DNA of 64,000 nt from Lewinellaceae bacterium (GCA_020636095.1 JACJYN010000005.1:1-64000); one strand, 5' to 3'. Shown: positions 8,465-16,856, numbered from the stretch's first letter. Notes: generated by a model from the letters alone, not told the origin. Translations and numbers: made by a program.

Positions 8465-8959
8465 CTACCTTATGGAATTGTGGTAAGTATCGTTATGGTA
8501 TCCAGGAAGCGCTTCGCCTCGTCGTACACGCCCGCGGTAGACAGGGTTGACGTTGCCCCAGTAATCCTCCTTCTGCGGGTGCACCAGCGGGTCGCCGTAC
8601 ACTTCCGAGGTGGAGGCCACCAGGATGCGGGCGCCTTTGTCTTTGGCCAGCCCCAGCAGGTTGTGGGTGCCCAGGGCGCCCACCTTCAGGGTCTGTATCG
8701 GCATCTGCAGGTAGTCGATCGGGCTGGCCGGCGAGGCAAAGTGCAGGATGTAATCCAGCTTGCCCGACACGTGCACGAACTTGGTTACATCGTGGTGGTA
8801 ATATTCAAACTCCTTTAACGGAAACAGGTGCTCGATGTTCTTAATGTTTCCGGTCAGCAGGTTGTCCATAGCCATCACGTGATGGCCTTCCTGTATCATG
8901 CGGTCGCACAGGTGCGAGCCCAAAAATCCGGCTGCACCGGTGATAAGGACACGTTTCAT
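8465..8959 (-). pseudogene. UDP-glucuronate decarboxylase (UDP-xylose synthase), N-terminal part, frameshifted
   Basis: The N-terminal part carries the Rossmann motif GAAGFLGSHL, the DNLLTG loop, HFASPASPIDYL and ASTSEVYGDP, diagnostic for UDP-xylose synthase. After NVNPV the frame is lost: the next 30 residues are family-like only in another frame (GVYDEAKRFL), and the part after that (HKVETRIV) only in the third. At least two small indels therefore lie within about 100 bp (8460-8560), and the catalytic Y-x-x-x-K falls in the scrambled stretch. As written, the gene cannot make a functional enzyme. Sequencing or assembly error is a real alternative to decay. Confidence 0.85.
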
Positions 8960-9020
8960 AGTTTGGGTGGTTTTGGTATGTGGATGAGGAAAAAGAGCCC
9001 GTTAGAGATATTGAGTAATA

Positions 9021-9134
9021 CTACTTTGTCAACTTAAACTATTCTATAATGTGTGACTCTCAATGCATCTTGCCTGCCAAAGCAAATGGCCCCCAAAGAT
9101 TGGCCTCCAAACATGCTCTAAGTTAACAAAGTAG
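9021..9134. mobile_element. Short MITE-like element, same end type as 4179-4503
   Basis: A 114-bp stretch bounded by inverted repeats CTACTTTGTCAACTTAA (9021-9037) and CTAAGTTAACAAAGTAG (9118-9134). The ends match the CTACTTTGTTAGTTTAA ends of the 4.2-kb element at most positions. Its inner part (GATTGGCCTCCAAACATGCTCT) is partly repeated at about 61284-61320. Non-coding. Confidence 0.65.
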
Positions 9135-9305
9135 AAGTCAGCAATTCCCGCTTTGGCCAACATGGGAGCTGGCCACTTTTACCGGCTGCCGAAGCTTCAG
9201 GCGTAGGCATGCGAGTTGTCTGCTCCCTTCTCCCGGAAACCTTGCGGTAGGAAGTCAGCAGACAACAGAAAGTTGTCAGCTGACAGCGGAGCGGCCTTTC
9301 TGGAT

Positions 9306-9380
9306 AGCCCAAGCAGCCTGCCGGGTTGCGAACAGCGAATACCGAACCGCGAGCTCGTCCAACCCTGGAATGGTAGCCTT
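9306..9380 (-). repeat. Dispersed element, copies at 9.3 and 9.6 kb (core with TTCGCGGTTCGGTATTCGC)
   Basis: On the minus strand this reads GGCTACCATTCCAGGG, then TTGGACGAGCTCGCGG, TTCGGTATTCGCTGTTCGC and GGCAGGCTGCTTGGGC. The 9621-9695 copy is identical. Near-identical plus-strand copies lie at about 42769-42851 and 59290-59395. Confidence 0.85.
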
Positions 9381-9935
9381 ATTTTACGTCTTGATAGCAC
9401 GGTCGGGCGTCCCCGCCTACTGTGCCAGTATGGCCGGCCGGCACGCCCGGGCGTAGCTCAGCCTAAGCTGCCTGAATCACTCACGGGCAGGGACGCCCGC
9501 TAGTGCAACGTTAAACTAAATTTAAATGTGTCCTCACGGAACCCTCCCCTGAGAAACTGCTGTGTCCCGCGGACTGGTTTCTAAAGCTACCGAATCGAAC
9601 CGTCCCCCTTTGAGAAACCTAGCCCAAGCAGCCTGCCGGGTTGCGAACAGCGAATACCGAACCGCGAGCTCGTCCAACCCTGGAATGGTAGCCTTATTTT
9701 ACGTCTTGATAGCACGGTCGGGCGTCCCCGCCTACTGTGCCAGTATGGCCGGCCGGCACGCCCGGGCGTAGCTCAGCCTAAGCTGCCTGAATCACTCACG
9801 GGCAGGGACGCCCGCTAGTGCAACGTTAAACTAAATTTAAATGTGTCCGGCCACTTACGGAACCCTCCCCCCGCTTTGAGAAACCTCGCTGTGCTCCCCG
9901 CCGGACTGGTTTCTTAAAGCTACCGGAATCGGAAC
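9306..9935. repeat. 315-bp tandem duplication, first copy partly degraded
   Basis: Copy 1 is 9306-9620 and copy 2 is 9621-9935. The first 228 bp of each (9306-9533 and 9621-9848) appear identical. The remaining part of copy 1 differs from copy 2 mainly by single-base losses in homopolymers (TCCCC for TCCCCCC, TTTCTAAAG for TTTCTTAAAG). The abrupt fall in identity suggests an assembly artefact at a read end as much as a biological duplication. The stretch 8960-10048 has no credible gene. Confidence 0.85.
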
Positions 9936-10040
9936 CGTCCCCCCGCTTTGAGAAACCTCGCTGTGCCTCCCGCTGGACTGGTTTCTTAAAGCTATCGGAA
10001 CCTCGCTGTGCTCCCCGTCGGACTGGTTTCTTAAAGCTAC
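9874..10040. repeat. REP-like palindromes downstream of ugd
   Basis: Two full palindromes (9874-9919 and 9946-9991) and one half unit (9998-10040). Each unit has arms CTTTGAGAAACC and GGTTTCTTAAAG around a smaller pair and is followed by AGCTATCGGAA or AGCTACCGGAA. The last AGCTACCGG provides the TAG stop of ugd on the minus strand. These are the same units as those flanking the transposase at 11959-12606. Confidence 0.85.
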
Positions 10041-10048
10041 CGGAAAAG

Positions 10049-11389
10049 CTACCGGAACCCCTCCACTTTCTTCCCCGCGCCCACCGTATTCCGGCCGATA
10101 CTATCGTAGTAGAAGCCTTCCCGTTCCATGTCCCTGGCGTCGTAGATATTGCGGCCGTCGAAGATGGCGGGAGTGGAAAGCAGTTGGCGCATCACCTTGT
10201 AGCTGGGGCTGCGGAAGACGTGCCATTCGGTGACGATGGCCAGGGCGTCTGCGCCGATGAGGGCCTCGTACTGGTCGTCGGAGAACTCGATGCGGCCGTC
10301 GTAGAGGGCCTTGACGTTATCCATGGCTTCGGGGTCAAATGCCTTCACCTTGGCGCCGGCCTCAAGCAACTGGTCGATGATAGCCAGAGCCGGAGCTTCG
10401 CGGATATCGTCGGTATTGGGTTTGAAGGCCAGTCCCCAGATGGCGATGGTCTTGCCCGCCAGGTTGCCGTCGAAGTAGTTGAGTATCTTATCTGCCAGGA
10501 TGTGTTTCTGCTTGTCGTTCACTTTCATCACGGAATTGAGGATCTGGAAATCGTATCCATTCTGCTTGGCGGTGAGGGCCAGGGCCTGCACGTCTTTGGG
10601 GAAGCAGCTGCCGCCATACCCCACGCCGGGGAAGAGGAAGCGCTTGCCGATGCGCGTGTCGGACCCCATGCCGAGGCGCACCATATCTACGTCGGCGCCT
10701 ACAATTTCGCAGAGGTTGGCAATTTCGTTCATGAAAGAGATACGGGTAGCCAGGTAAGAGTTGGCTGCATATTTGGTCATCTCGGCTGAGCGCTCATCCA
10801 TAAAGTAGATGGGGTTACCCTGGCGGACGAACGGCTCGTACAACTGGCGCATAGTGTCCTGTGCGCGCTTGGTGCTGGCGCCGATCACCACGCGGTCGGG
10901 CTTCATGAAGTCTTCAACCGCTACGCCTTCGCGTAAAAATTCGGGGTTGGAAACGACATCAAAGAGCTCCTCGTCCAGGTTTGCCGCCAGGATGGCGTGC
11001 ACCTTTTCGGCGGTCCCTACCGGCACCGTGCTCTTATCTACGATCACTTTGTAATCTTCGATCAGGAAAGACAATTCCTTGGCCACTCCCAGCACATAAG
11101 ACAGGTCGGCAGAGCCGTCGCCGCCCGGAGGCGTGGGCAGGGCCAGGAAAATGATCTCCGCATCCTTGATGCCCTTGGCCAGATTGGTGGTGAAAGAAAG
11201 GCGCCCCTGCCGGGAGTTGCGTTCAAAAATCAGCTCCAGCCCGGGCTCATAGATCGGCAGAATGCCGTTCTTTAACTTTTTGACTTTTGCTTCGTCAATA
11301 TCTACACAGGTAACGTTGTTGCCCGTCTCTGCAAAACAAGTGCCTGTAACCAGGCCTACGTAACCGGTGCCTATAACTGAAATGTTCAT
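10049..11389 (-). CDS. ugd: UDP-glucose 6-dehydrogenase
   Basis: A 446-aa NAD-dependent dehydrogenase, predicted to oxidise UDP-glucose to UDP-glucuronate in the cytosol and so feed the epimerases and the UDP-xylose synthase of this cluster. N-terminal GTGYVGL (7-13), the ALPTPPGGDGSADL substrate-domain motif, DKSTVPVGT, NPEFLREGVAVEDF, the catalytic Cys in GYGGSCFPKD and the GLAFKPNTDDIREAPA C-terminal motif are all present, and the length is normal for UgdH/Ugd. Its stop codon comes from a REP-like repeat that abuts the gene. The start at MNISVIGTGYVG is unambiguous. Confidence 0.95.
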   Translation of the reverse strand: MNISVIGTGYVGLVTGTCFAETGNNVTCVDIDEAKVKKLKNGILPIYEPGLELIFERNSRQGRLSFTTNLAKGIKDAEIIFLALPTPPGGDGSADLSYVLGVAKELSFLIEDYKVIVDKSTVPVGTAEKVHAILAANLDEELFDVVSNPEFLREGVAVEDFMKPDRVVIGASTKRAQDTMRQLYEPFVRQGNPIYFMDERSAEMTKYAANSYLATRISFMNEIANLCEIVGADVDMVRLGMGSDTRIGKRFLFPGVGYGGSCFPKDVQALALTAKQNGYDFQILNSVMKVNDKQKHILADKILNYFDGNLAGKTIAIWGLAFKPNTDDIREAPALAIIDQLLEAGAKVKAFDPEAMDNVKALYDGRIEFSDDQYEALIGADALAIVTEWHVFRSPSYKVMRQLLSTPAIFDGRNIYDARDMEREGFYYDSIGRNTVGAGKKVEGFR

Positions 11390-11607
11390 CTTTTGTAGTG
11401 TTTAGATTCCTTGTGGTGGTGTTTTAAATTTCCCCTTTCAGAAGGGGGTTATAGCGCTATAAATGTTCTCTGCAGTGGGGGGGGTAAAAATAAACGCCTG
11501 GAGCAGCCTTTTGACTGAGTGCTGCTCCAGCGCAAGTATTTTTATTTTCCCTATGTTACGGATGTGTGAACTGAAAGTTGCACTAAGGTAAAGTTTTTCA
11601 TCCCCCG

Positions 11608-11966
11608 CTTTGAGAAACCTCGCTGTGCTCCCCGCTGGACTGGTTTCTTAAAGCTATCGGAAGCTATCGGAAGCTATCGGAAGCTATCGAAACCGTCCCC
11701 CCGCTTTGAGAAACCTCCGAGTGCTCCCGTCGGACTGGTTTCTTAAAGCTATCGAAGCTCCCCGTCGGACTGGTTTCTTAAAGCTATCGAAGCTATCGGA
11801 ACCGTCCCCCCGCTTTGAGAAACCTCCGAGTGCTCCCGTCGGACTGGTTTCTTAAAGCTATCGAGCTCCCCGTCGGACTGGTTTCTTAAAGCTATCGAAC
11901 CTCATTGTGCTCCCAGCTGGACTGGTTTCTTAAAGCTATCGGAAGCTATCGGAAAAAGCTATCGGA
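11608..11966. repeat. REP-like palindrome array on the 3' side of the RAYT transposase gene
   Basis: Three full palindromes (11608-11653, 11704-11748, 11812-11857) and about three half units, interspersed with AGCTATCGGA octamer-like runs (for example 11654-11690). In the clearest unit the arms are CTTTGAGAAACC (11704-11715) and GGTTTCTTAAAG (11737-11748), with an inner TCCGA/TCGGA pair. The last GCTATCGG supplies the TAG stop of the transposase. Confidence 0.9.
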
Positions 11967-12606
11967 AATCGATTTGGAACTGACGGTGCAGTTCCAGGAA
12001 GTTAAACCGCCAGTCTTCTGTCAGCCCCATTCTATGGAAAAAAAGCTGTACGCTTTCATAGCTAAGCCATTCATGATCATCACCAAGCAACAGTTTGTAT
12101 GAACTAAACGCCCAAGAATCATATGTTTGGGCCAAGCGGTGATGAATAGGGTTATGATGAATATAACAAATGGTGTACAATAAACGTAAATCCGTTCTCA
12201 GTAACACTCGCTTGAAACGTTTTTGAAATACACTCCCTCTCTGGTTGTGGTATCTGTTAAACGAATGGGCGTAGCTTGCAAACAGCCGCTTAAATTGATC
12301 TTCCAGAAAACTTGAATAAGTAGCATGCCCTTCCAAAAGCGCTTTCGCTTTTTTAGTTGAAGCCTTCCGAATCAGTTCCTTCGATTTCACAGGCTCTTCA
12401 GGCACATGGACAAGAAAGTGAAAATGGTCCGGCAACAAGCAATATCCCCAAATATCAAGGAAGGGGGTGATGTATTCATTGAACTTTCCCAAAAAGAAAC
12501 GATAATTCTCTGGAGACCGAAATATCAACTTACCGTCGACGACACTACGGTTATAGATGTGATAGAAATTGCCTTCTTCTAGAACTGCCCAGTAGTCTGT
12601 AGCCAT
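11959..12606 (-). CDS. REP-associated tyrosine transposase (RAYT, Y1/HUH family)
   Basis: A 215-aa IS200-like single-strand transposase of the REP-associated class. Visible landmarks are FYHIYNRSV near the start, GYCLLPDHFHFLVHV with the metal-binding H-F-H (HUH) motif at about residues 62-64, YAHSFNRYHNQRGSVFQKRFKR holding the probable catalytic Tyr, and IHHNPIHHRL. It lies between arrays of palindromic repeats on both sides (11608-11966 and 12636-12900), the arrangement known for RAYT/REP systems in which the protein cuts at REP hairpins. The stop codon is part of a repeat. It is the only transposase gene recognised in the window and appears intact. Confidence 0.9.
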   Translation of the reverse strand: MATDYWAVLEEGNFYHIYNRSVVDGKLIFRSPENYRFFLGKFNEYITPFLDIWGYCLLPDHFHFLVHVPEEPVKSKELIRKASTKKAKALLEGHATYSSFLEDQFKRLFASYAHSFNRYHNQRGSVFQKRFKRVLLRTDLRLLYTICYIHHNPIHHRLAQTYDSWAFSSYKLLLGDDHEWLSYESVQLFFHRMGLTEDWRFNFLELHRQFQIDFR

Positions 12607-12624
12607 ATTGGATTAAGGTTTAAG

Positions 12625-12911
12625 CCACTTCCCCCCAAGAACCTAACCATCCGGGAGCCCATCGAAGGTTCTCAAACCGCCCCCCGCTTTGAGAAACCTC
12701 CGAGTGCCTCCCGTCGGACTGGTTTCTTAAAGCTATCGGAAACCTCCGAGTGCTCCCGTCGGACTGGTTTCTTAAAGCTATCGGAGCCCACTTCCCCCCA
12801 GGTTTAAGAACCTAACCATCCGGGAGCCCATCGAAGGTTCTCAAACCGCCCCCCGCTTTGAGAAACCTCCGAGTGCTTCCGTCGGACTGGTTTCTTAAAG
12901 CTATCGGAAGC
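12625..12911. repeat. REP-like palindromes on the 5' side of the RAYT gene, two orientation classes
   Basis: A unit of about 115 bp is present twice (about 12625-12740 and 12789-12911). Each copy pairs a full palindrome of the main class (12687-12732; 12856-12900) with a diverged one in the opposite orientation, arms GTTTAAGAACCT and AGGTTCTCAAAC (12802-12846 is the clearest). Head-to-head pairs of two REP variants are the form expected of a transposition substrate. The stretch 12607-13098 otherwise holds only a hairpin motif. Confidence 0.85.
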
Positions 12912-12929
12912 TATCGGAGCCTCGAAATA

Positions 12930-12970
12930 CGGCTTCGCCCCAGATAAGTCGCAAGCACTTATCTCCCGAT
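12930..12970 (-). other. Repeated hairpin motif, copy 2, downstream of the antiterminator gene
   Basis: AGATAAGT (12942-12949) pairs with ACTTATCT (12957-12964) around CGCAAGC, beside GGCTTCGCCCC. The same arrangement is at 3062-3104. On the minus strand it lies about 130 bp past the end of the UpxY-like gene, so it could be a terminator or processing site. Confidence 0.45.
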
Positions 12971-13098
12971 AATAAGGTATGGCTGAAATTCCCTTCATAA
13001 TAGCTCTCCCTCGCCACTCAGGCATCCGCTATTACAGGCTCCCGGGAGTATTGGGAATAATTAAAAATCAATACTGCCCTTCCGCCTTCCCACTTCCT

Positions 13099-13686
13099 TT
13101 AATACCGCTCAAACGCCCCCTTCCCCGCCGACGGCAGCGTAGCGCCCGGGCGGAAGCGCCGCAGCAGCGCCGGGTCGACCTGCATAAGCAGGTTATAACC
13201 GAGGCTTTCCAGCTCGATGACAAAATTTTTATCGCTGCGGCGCTCCAGCAGGGTGCCTTTCAGGCCGGTCAGCTGGCCGCCGATGATCTCCACGGCGTCG
13301 CCGGGGTGGAAGCCGTTGGGTTCCACCTCTATTTCTATATCCTCGCCCACCACGCGGCGGATGATATTGATCTCCCGTTCGGGGATAGAAATCAGGTTGC
13401 GCGAGAAGCGGACGAACTGCACCACGTCCTGGGTTTCCAGCACGGGCACGTACTCGGGCCGGGTGATCCTGGTGAAAAGGTAGCCGCTGATCAGCGGCAG
13501 CTCTACCTGCTTCACCTTGCGGGTGTAGTAGCGGGTGAGCCGCTGCAAAGGCAGGTAGCACTCGATGCCTTTCTCCTGCAGCCGCTGGGCAACCAGTTTT
13601 TCGCGCTTGTAACGCGCATACACGGCAAACCAGCGAGCTTCCGTGGCGTGAAGGTGGTTTTCAGGTTGAGGGGCGGTCGTACTCAT
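13099..13686 (-). CDS. UpxY/RfaH-like transcription antiterminator (NusG family)
   Basis: A 195-aa NusG paralogue with the N-terminal NGN domain (WFAVYARYKREKLVAQRLQEKGIECYLPLQR) and a C-terminal KOW motif (HPGDAVEIIGGQLTGLKGTL, about residues 128-147). In Bacteroidota such proteins (UpxY) let RNA polymerase read through long capsule operons. That fits its place inside this minus-strand cluster, although it is not the first gene here. The start at MSTTAPQPEN gives a slightly long N-terminus; the NGN fold begins at about residue 18. The neighbours are the RAYT/REP block downstream and a sugar dehydrogenase upstream. Confidence 0.88.
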   Translation of the reverse strand: MSTTAPQPENHLHATEARWFAVYARYKREKLVAQRLQEKGIECYLPLQRLTRYYTRKVKQVELPLISGYLFTRITRPEYVPVLETQDVVQFVRFSRNLISIPEREINIIRRVVGEDIEIEVEPNGFHPGDAVEIIGGQLTGLKGTLLERRSDKNFVIELESLGYNLLMQVDPALLRRFRPGATLPSAGKGAFERY

Positions 13687-13778
13687 TTCGGAATCTGTTT
13701 TGGTTTACTTCTAATCGGTTAAGAGCTGGCCACTTACTTATTATGACCTTTGGAAAGCCTCCTGGTAACATAGCATCT

Positions 13779-15071
13779 CTACAGGCGCCAGTAAGTGATG
13801 GAATGATCCACAGGCCGCTTGTAGATACCTTTGATGTCCATCAGTATGGGGGCGCCATTGGTAATGGACCGGAAATAGTCAATATCCAGATTTTTGTATT
13901 GCTCATGGTTGACGGCGACGAGGACGGCATCGTAGTCATCGCTGATGTTGTCAACGATGGTCAGGTTGTATTCTTTGGCCACCTCGTTGGGGGAGGCGTA
14001 GGGGTCGGTGATGTGTACATTCATAGAATACTGCATCAGTTCTTTGGCCAGGTCCGCTACTTTGGAGTTGCGGATGTCGGCCACGTTTTCCTTGAAGGTC
14101 ATCCCCATCACCAGCACCTTGGTGTGGCTGGGGTTTTTGCCCTTCTGTATCAGCATCTGCGCGAGGCGCTTGGCGATGAAGGCGGGCATGCCGTCGTTGA
14201 TGCGGCGGCCGCTGAGGATGACCTGCGGGTCGTACCCCATCTGCTTGGCCTTGTGGGTCAGGTAGTAAGGGTCGACGCCAATACAGTGGCCGCCCACCAG
14301 GCCCGGGGTGAACTTCAGGAAGTTCCACTTGGTCGCGGCGGCCTCGATGACCTCCTGCGTGTCGATGCCAAGCCGGTCGAAGATGATGGCCAGCTCGTTG
14401 ACAAAGGAGATGTTCAGGTCGCGCTGAGCATTTTCGATGACCTTGGCCGCTTCCGCCACTTTGATGGAGGACGCCCGGTAAATGCCGGCGGTAATAATTT
14501 CGCCGTACACCCTGGCAATCTCCTCCAGGGCCTGCTCATCGCTGCCGGAGACGATCTTCAGTATCTTTTCGATCGTCCGCTCCTTATCGCCGGGGTTGAT
14601 CCGCTCGGGGGAGTAGCCCAGCTTGAAATCCTGCCCCAGCTTCAATCCGGACTCGCCTTCCAGGATGGGCAGGCAGTCTTCTTCGGTACAACCCGGGTAC
14701 ACCGTCGACTCGTAAATGACGTAGTCGCCCTTCTTCAAGGCCCGCCCTACATCCTTAGACGCACTTAGTACCGCCTTAAGGTTGGGTACCTTGTGCTCAT
14801 CGACCGGCGTGGGTACGGCCACAATGTGAAAGTGGGCTCCCTTCAGCGCCTCGGCATCGGCCGTAAAAAGTATGTCCTTGCCTTCAAAAGCGCTGCTTTC
14901 CAGCTCTTCAGAAGGGTCGATGCCTTGCTTCATCTGCTCTATCCGCCCGGCGTTGAGGTCAAAGCCGATGACCCGGAAATGATTGGCTAAGGCCAGCGCG
15001 AGGGGTAACCCTACGTAACCGAGGCCAATGACGGAGATGGTTTTTTCTTTGTTTTTGAGTGTTTGGTACAT
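13779..15071 (-). CDS. UDP-N-acetylhexosamine 6-dehydrogenase (WbpO/TviB type)
   Basis: A 430-aa nucleotide-sugar dehydrogenase, predicted to oxidise UDP-GlcNAc or UDP-GalNAc to the uronic acid, the first step before the WlbA/WbpE/WbpD-type enzymes. GLGYVGLPLA near the start, VPTPVDEHKVPNL, YESTVYPGCTEEDCLP, the catalytic Cys in GLVGGHCIGVDPYYL and GMTFKENVADIRNSKV match TviB/WbpO. The start at MYQTLKNK (15071) is chosen because the in-frame extension upstream is encoded by TTCGGNNN repeat words. Whether the substrate is the gluco or galacto form cannot be told from sequence read by eye. Confidence 0.9.
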   Translation of the reverse strand: MYQTLKNKEKTISVIGLGYVGLPLALALANHFRVIGFDLNAGRIEQMKQGIDPSEELESSAFEGKDILFTADAEALKGAHFHIVAVPTPVDEHKVPNLKAVLSASKDVGRALKKGDYVIYESTVYPGCTEEDCLPILEGESGLKLGQDFKLGYSPERINPGDKERTIEKILKIVSGSDEQALEEIARVYGEIITAGIYRASSIKVAEAAKVIENAQRDLNISFVNELAIIFDRLGIDTQEVIEAAATKWNFLKFTPGLVGGHCIGVDPYYLTHKAKQMGYDPQVILSGRRINDGMPAFIAKRLAQMLIQKGKNPSHTKVLVMGMTFKENVADIRNSKVADLAKELMQYSMNVHITDPYASPNEVAKEYNLTIVDNISDDYDAVLVAVNHEQYKNLDIDYFRSITNGAPILMDIKGIYKRPVDHSITYWRL

Positions 15072-15075
15072 GTTG

Positions 15076-15205
15076 TTTGGTATTCGGTTGTTCGGTTGTT
15101 CGGTATTCGGAGTTCGGGAGTTCGGGAGTTCGGGAGTTCGGAAGGACACCTTGCGAACCTGCGAACTGCGAACCTGCGAACCTGCGAACTACGGACCTGC
15201 GAACC
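15076..15205. repeat. Eight-base-word array, TTCGGNNN / TGCGAACC
   Basis: Words of the form TTCGG plus three variable bases (TTG, TAT, AGT, GAG) run from the start codon of the dehydrogenase gene to about 15140 and then turn into TGCGAACC/TGCGAACT words. It occupies the whole gap to the next gene. Confidence 0.85.
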
Positions 15206-15215
15206 CACGCCAACC

Positions 15216-15563
15216 CTACAGGCGCGACATAAATGAATTAATCTTCTGTTGCTCTTTATCAATGAGTTCAAAAGCTTCAGAAAGCTCATCGGGTTCATAA
15301 AACCCAATGCGTTGGGCGCCCAGGAATTGCGTTTCCATTTCGAAGGCTGAACCCAATGCTATTTCAAGAAACCTTTTGAATTCTTTATTACTTTTTCTAC
15401 TACATCCTTCTGCAATGTTCGAAGGTATGGAAACACCACATTTGCGCAATTGATGCCGCAATCCGAACTGCTCGGATGATGGCAACTTTTCAGTTAACTG
15501 ATAGGTCATCACTAAAAGGTCCATGCCTAATTGCCATATCTCCAGGTTTCTGAAGTTTCTCAT
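15216..15563 (-). CDS. Four-helix bundle protein (23S rRNA IVS/S23-like), second copy
   Basis: A 115-aa four-helix-bundle family member. LEIWQLGMDLLVMTYQLTEKLPSSEQFGL begins the fold, LRKCGVSIPSNIAEGCSRKS is the family signature, and an IDKEQQKINSFMSRL helix ends it. Related to 7336-7707 but clearly diverged. It lies between two eight-base-word arrays, which suggests it may travel with, or tolerate, repeat-rich DNA. Function unknown. Confidence 0.85.
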   Translation of the reverse strand: MRNFRNLEIWQLGMDLLVMTYQLTEKLPSSEQFGLRHQLRKCGVSIPSNIAEGCSRKSNKEFKRFLEIALGSAFEMETQFLGAQRIGFYEPDELSEAFELIDKEQQKINSFMSRL

Positions 15564-15591
15564 TTTCTTAGGGTTTTAGTGAATAGGCCCG

Positions 15592-15779
15592 GAGGTTTGG
15601 AATTCGGAATTCGGTAGGACACATATGCGAACCGCGAACCCGCGAACTCCGAACCTGCGAACCTGCGAACCGCGAACTCCGAACTCCGAACCTGCGAACT
15701 CCGAACTCCGAACTCCGAACCGCGAACCGCGAACTCCGAACTCCGAACTCCGAACCGCGAACCGCGAACCGCGAACCCC
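15592..15779. repeat. Eight-base-word array (CCGAACTC / GCGAACCG)
   Basis: About 190 bp of GAACTCC, GCGAACC and CCGAACT words in near-perfect succession, ending at the stop codon of the oxidoreductase gene at 15780. Confidence 0.9.
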
Positions 15780-16820
15780 CTACCCCCTCCCCCCCGCCCC
15801 ATACATCCTCTCAATCATATCCACCACCTTCATCCCTTCCAGCGCATTCGTCGTCGCCTCCTTCCTGCCCTTCAGCACATCCACCACATTCTGGATAACG
15901 AAGTGGTGATTGGCCGCCGACCCCTGATAGGGGCCGTAGTCGTTGGGCGGATTGGCTGCCGGCAGGGTAGGGGGGGCGCAATCCTCGATGTGGCAGTATT
16001 CCAGGGTATTCATATACTGCCCTCCGAGCTTGACGGACCCTTTACTACCGATCACGGTGAGGGTGCTCTCGAAATTTTTGTCCCAGACGGCGGTGGAAAA
16101 GCAGAGGCTGCCCATGCCGCCGTTGACGAAGTCGAAAAGCACCAGCCCGGAATCCTCGAAGTCGGTGCTGTGCTGGTGCTGGAAATCCGCCAGCCGCGCC
16201 TGTATGTTGGCGATATCGCCGAAGATCCAGTAGAGGATGTCGACGAAGTGGGCAAACTGGGTGAAGAGGGTGCCGCCGTCGAGGGCGCGTTGGCCGTGCC
16301 AATCGTGATGCCGCCCTTCCGGATAGTAGTAGCGGTCGTCGCGGTTCCAGTAGCAATTGGCCTGCACGAGCTGTATGTCGCCGAGCAGGCTGTGGCCCAC
16401 CGCCTCCTTCAGCCAGGCTGCCGGGGGCGAGTACCGGTTCTGCATCACGCAGAACACCTGCCGCGATACGTTGAGCGCCTTAAAGATGATGCGCTCGCAG
16501 TCGGCTTTGTTGAGGGCCATGGGCTTTTCCACCACCACGTGGCGGCGTGCTTCCAGGGCTTGCAGGCACTGGCTGGCATGGCTCCCGTTGGGGGTGCAAA
16601 TGCAAATGACGTCGGCCGCCGGGCCGTCCGTCAACAGTGTTTCCAGATTATCAAAGAACGGTACGGAATACGCGCCGATGGCGAGCAATTCCTTGTCTTT
16701 CACGTCACAGAGCGCTACCAGTTCACACTCTGGATTGCCGCTTATCATCGCTGCATGCCGCTTGCCGATATGCCCGCAGCCGACGACGGCGAATTTGATC
16801 TTTCCTTCTATGTAGGCCAT
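15780..16820 (-). CDS. Gfo/Idh/MocA-family oxidoreductase, probably acting on a UDP-sugar
   Basis: A 346-aa NAD(P)-dependent oxidoreductase: Rossmann motif VVGCGHIGKRHA, the EKPMAL motif typical of the family, and a C-terminal alpha/beta domain with HDWHGQRALDGGTLFTQFAHFVDIL. It follows the acetyltransferase and aminotransferase genes in one direction with gaps of under 40 bp, so it may be the 3-dehydrogenase that works with them. The better sequence match to WlbA is, however, the gene at 1719-2687. The last residues (GAGGRG) and the stop codon run into the C-rich border of a repeat array. Confidence 0.85.
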   Translation of the reverse strand: MAYIEGKIKFAVVGCGHIGKRHAAMISGNPECELVALCDVKDKELLAIGAYSVPFFDNLETLLTDGPAADVICICTPNGSHASQCLQALEARRHVVVEKPMALNKADCERIIFKALNVSRQVFCVMQNRYSPPAAWLKEAVGHSLLGDIQLVQANCYWNRDDRYYYPEGRHHDWHGQRALDGGTLFTQFAHFVDILYWIFGDIANIQARLADFQHQHSTDFEDSGLVLFDFVNGGMGSLCFSTAVWDKNFESTLTVIGSKGSVKLGGQYMNTLEYCHIEDCAPPTLPAANPPNDYGPYQGSAANHHFVIQNVVDVLKGRKEATTNALEGMKVVDMIERMYGAGGRG

Positions 16821-16825
16821 TTCAT

Positions 16826-16856
16826 GGTGTGTCGGTGTGTCGGTGTGTCGGTGTAA
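16826..16856. repeat. GTGTGTCG tandem repeat between genes
   Basis: About four units of an 8-9 bp word (GTGTGTCGG) fill the 36-bp gap between the acetyltransferase and oxidoreductase genes. A relative (GTGTGTCAGTGTATCAGGG) lies at about 3280-3318. Confidence 0.75.
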
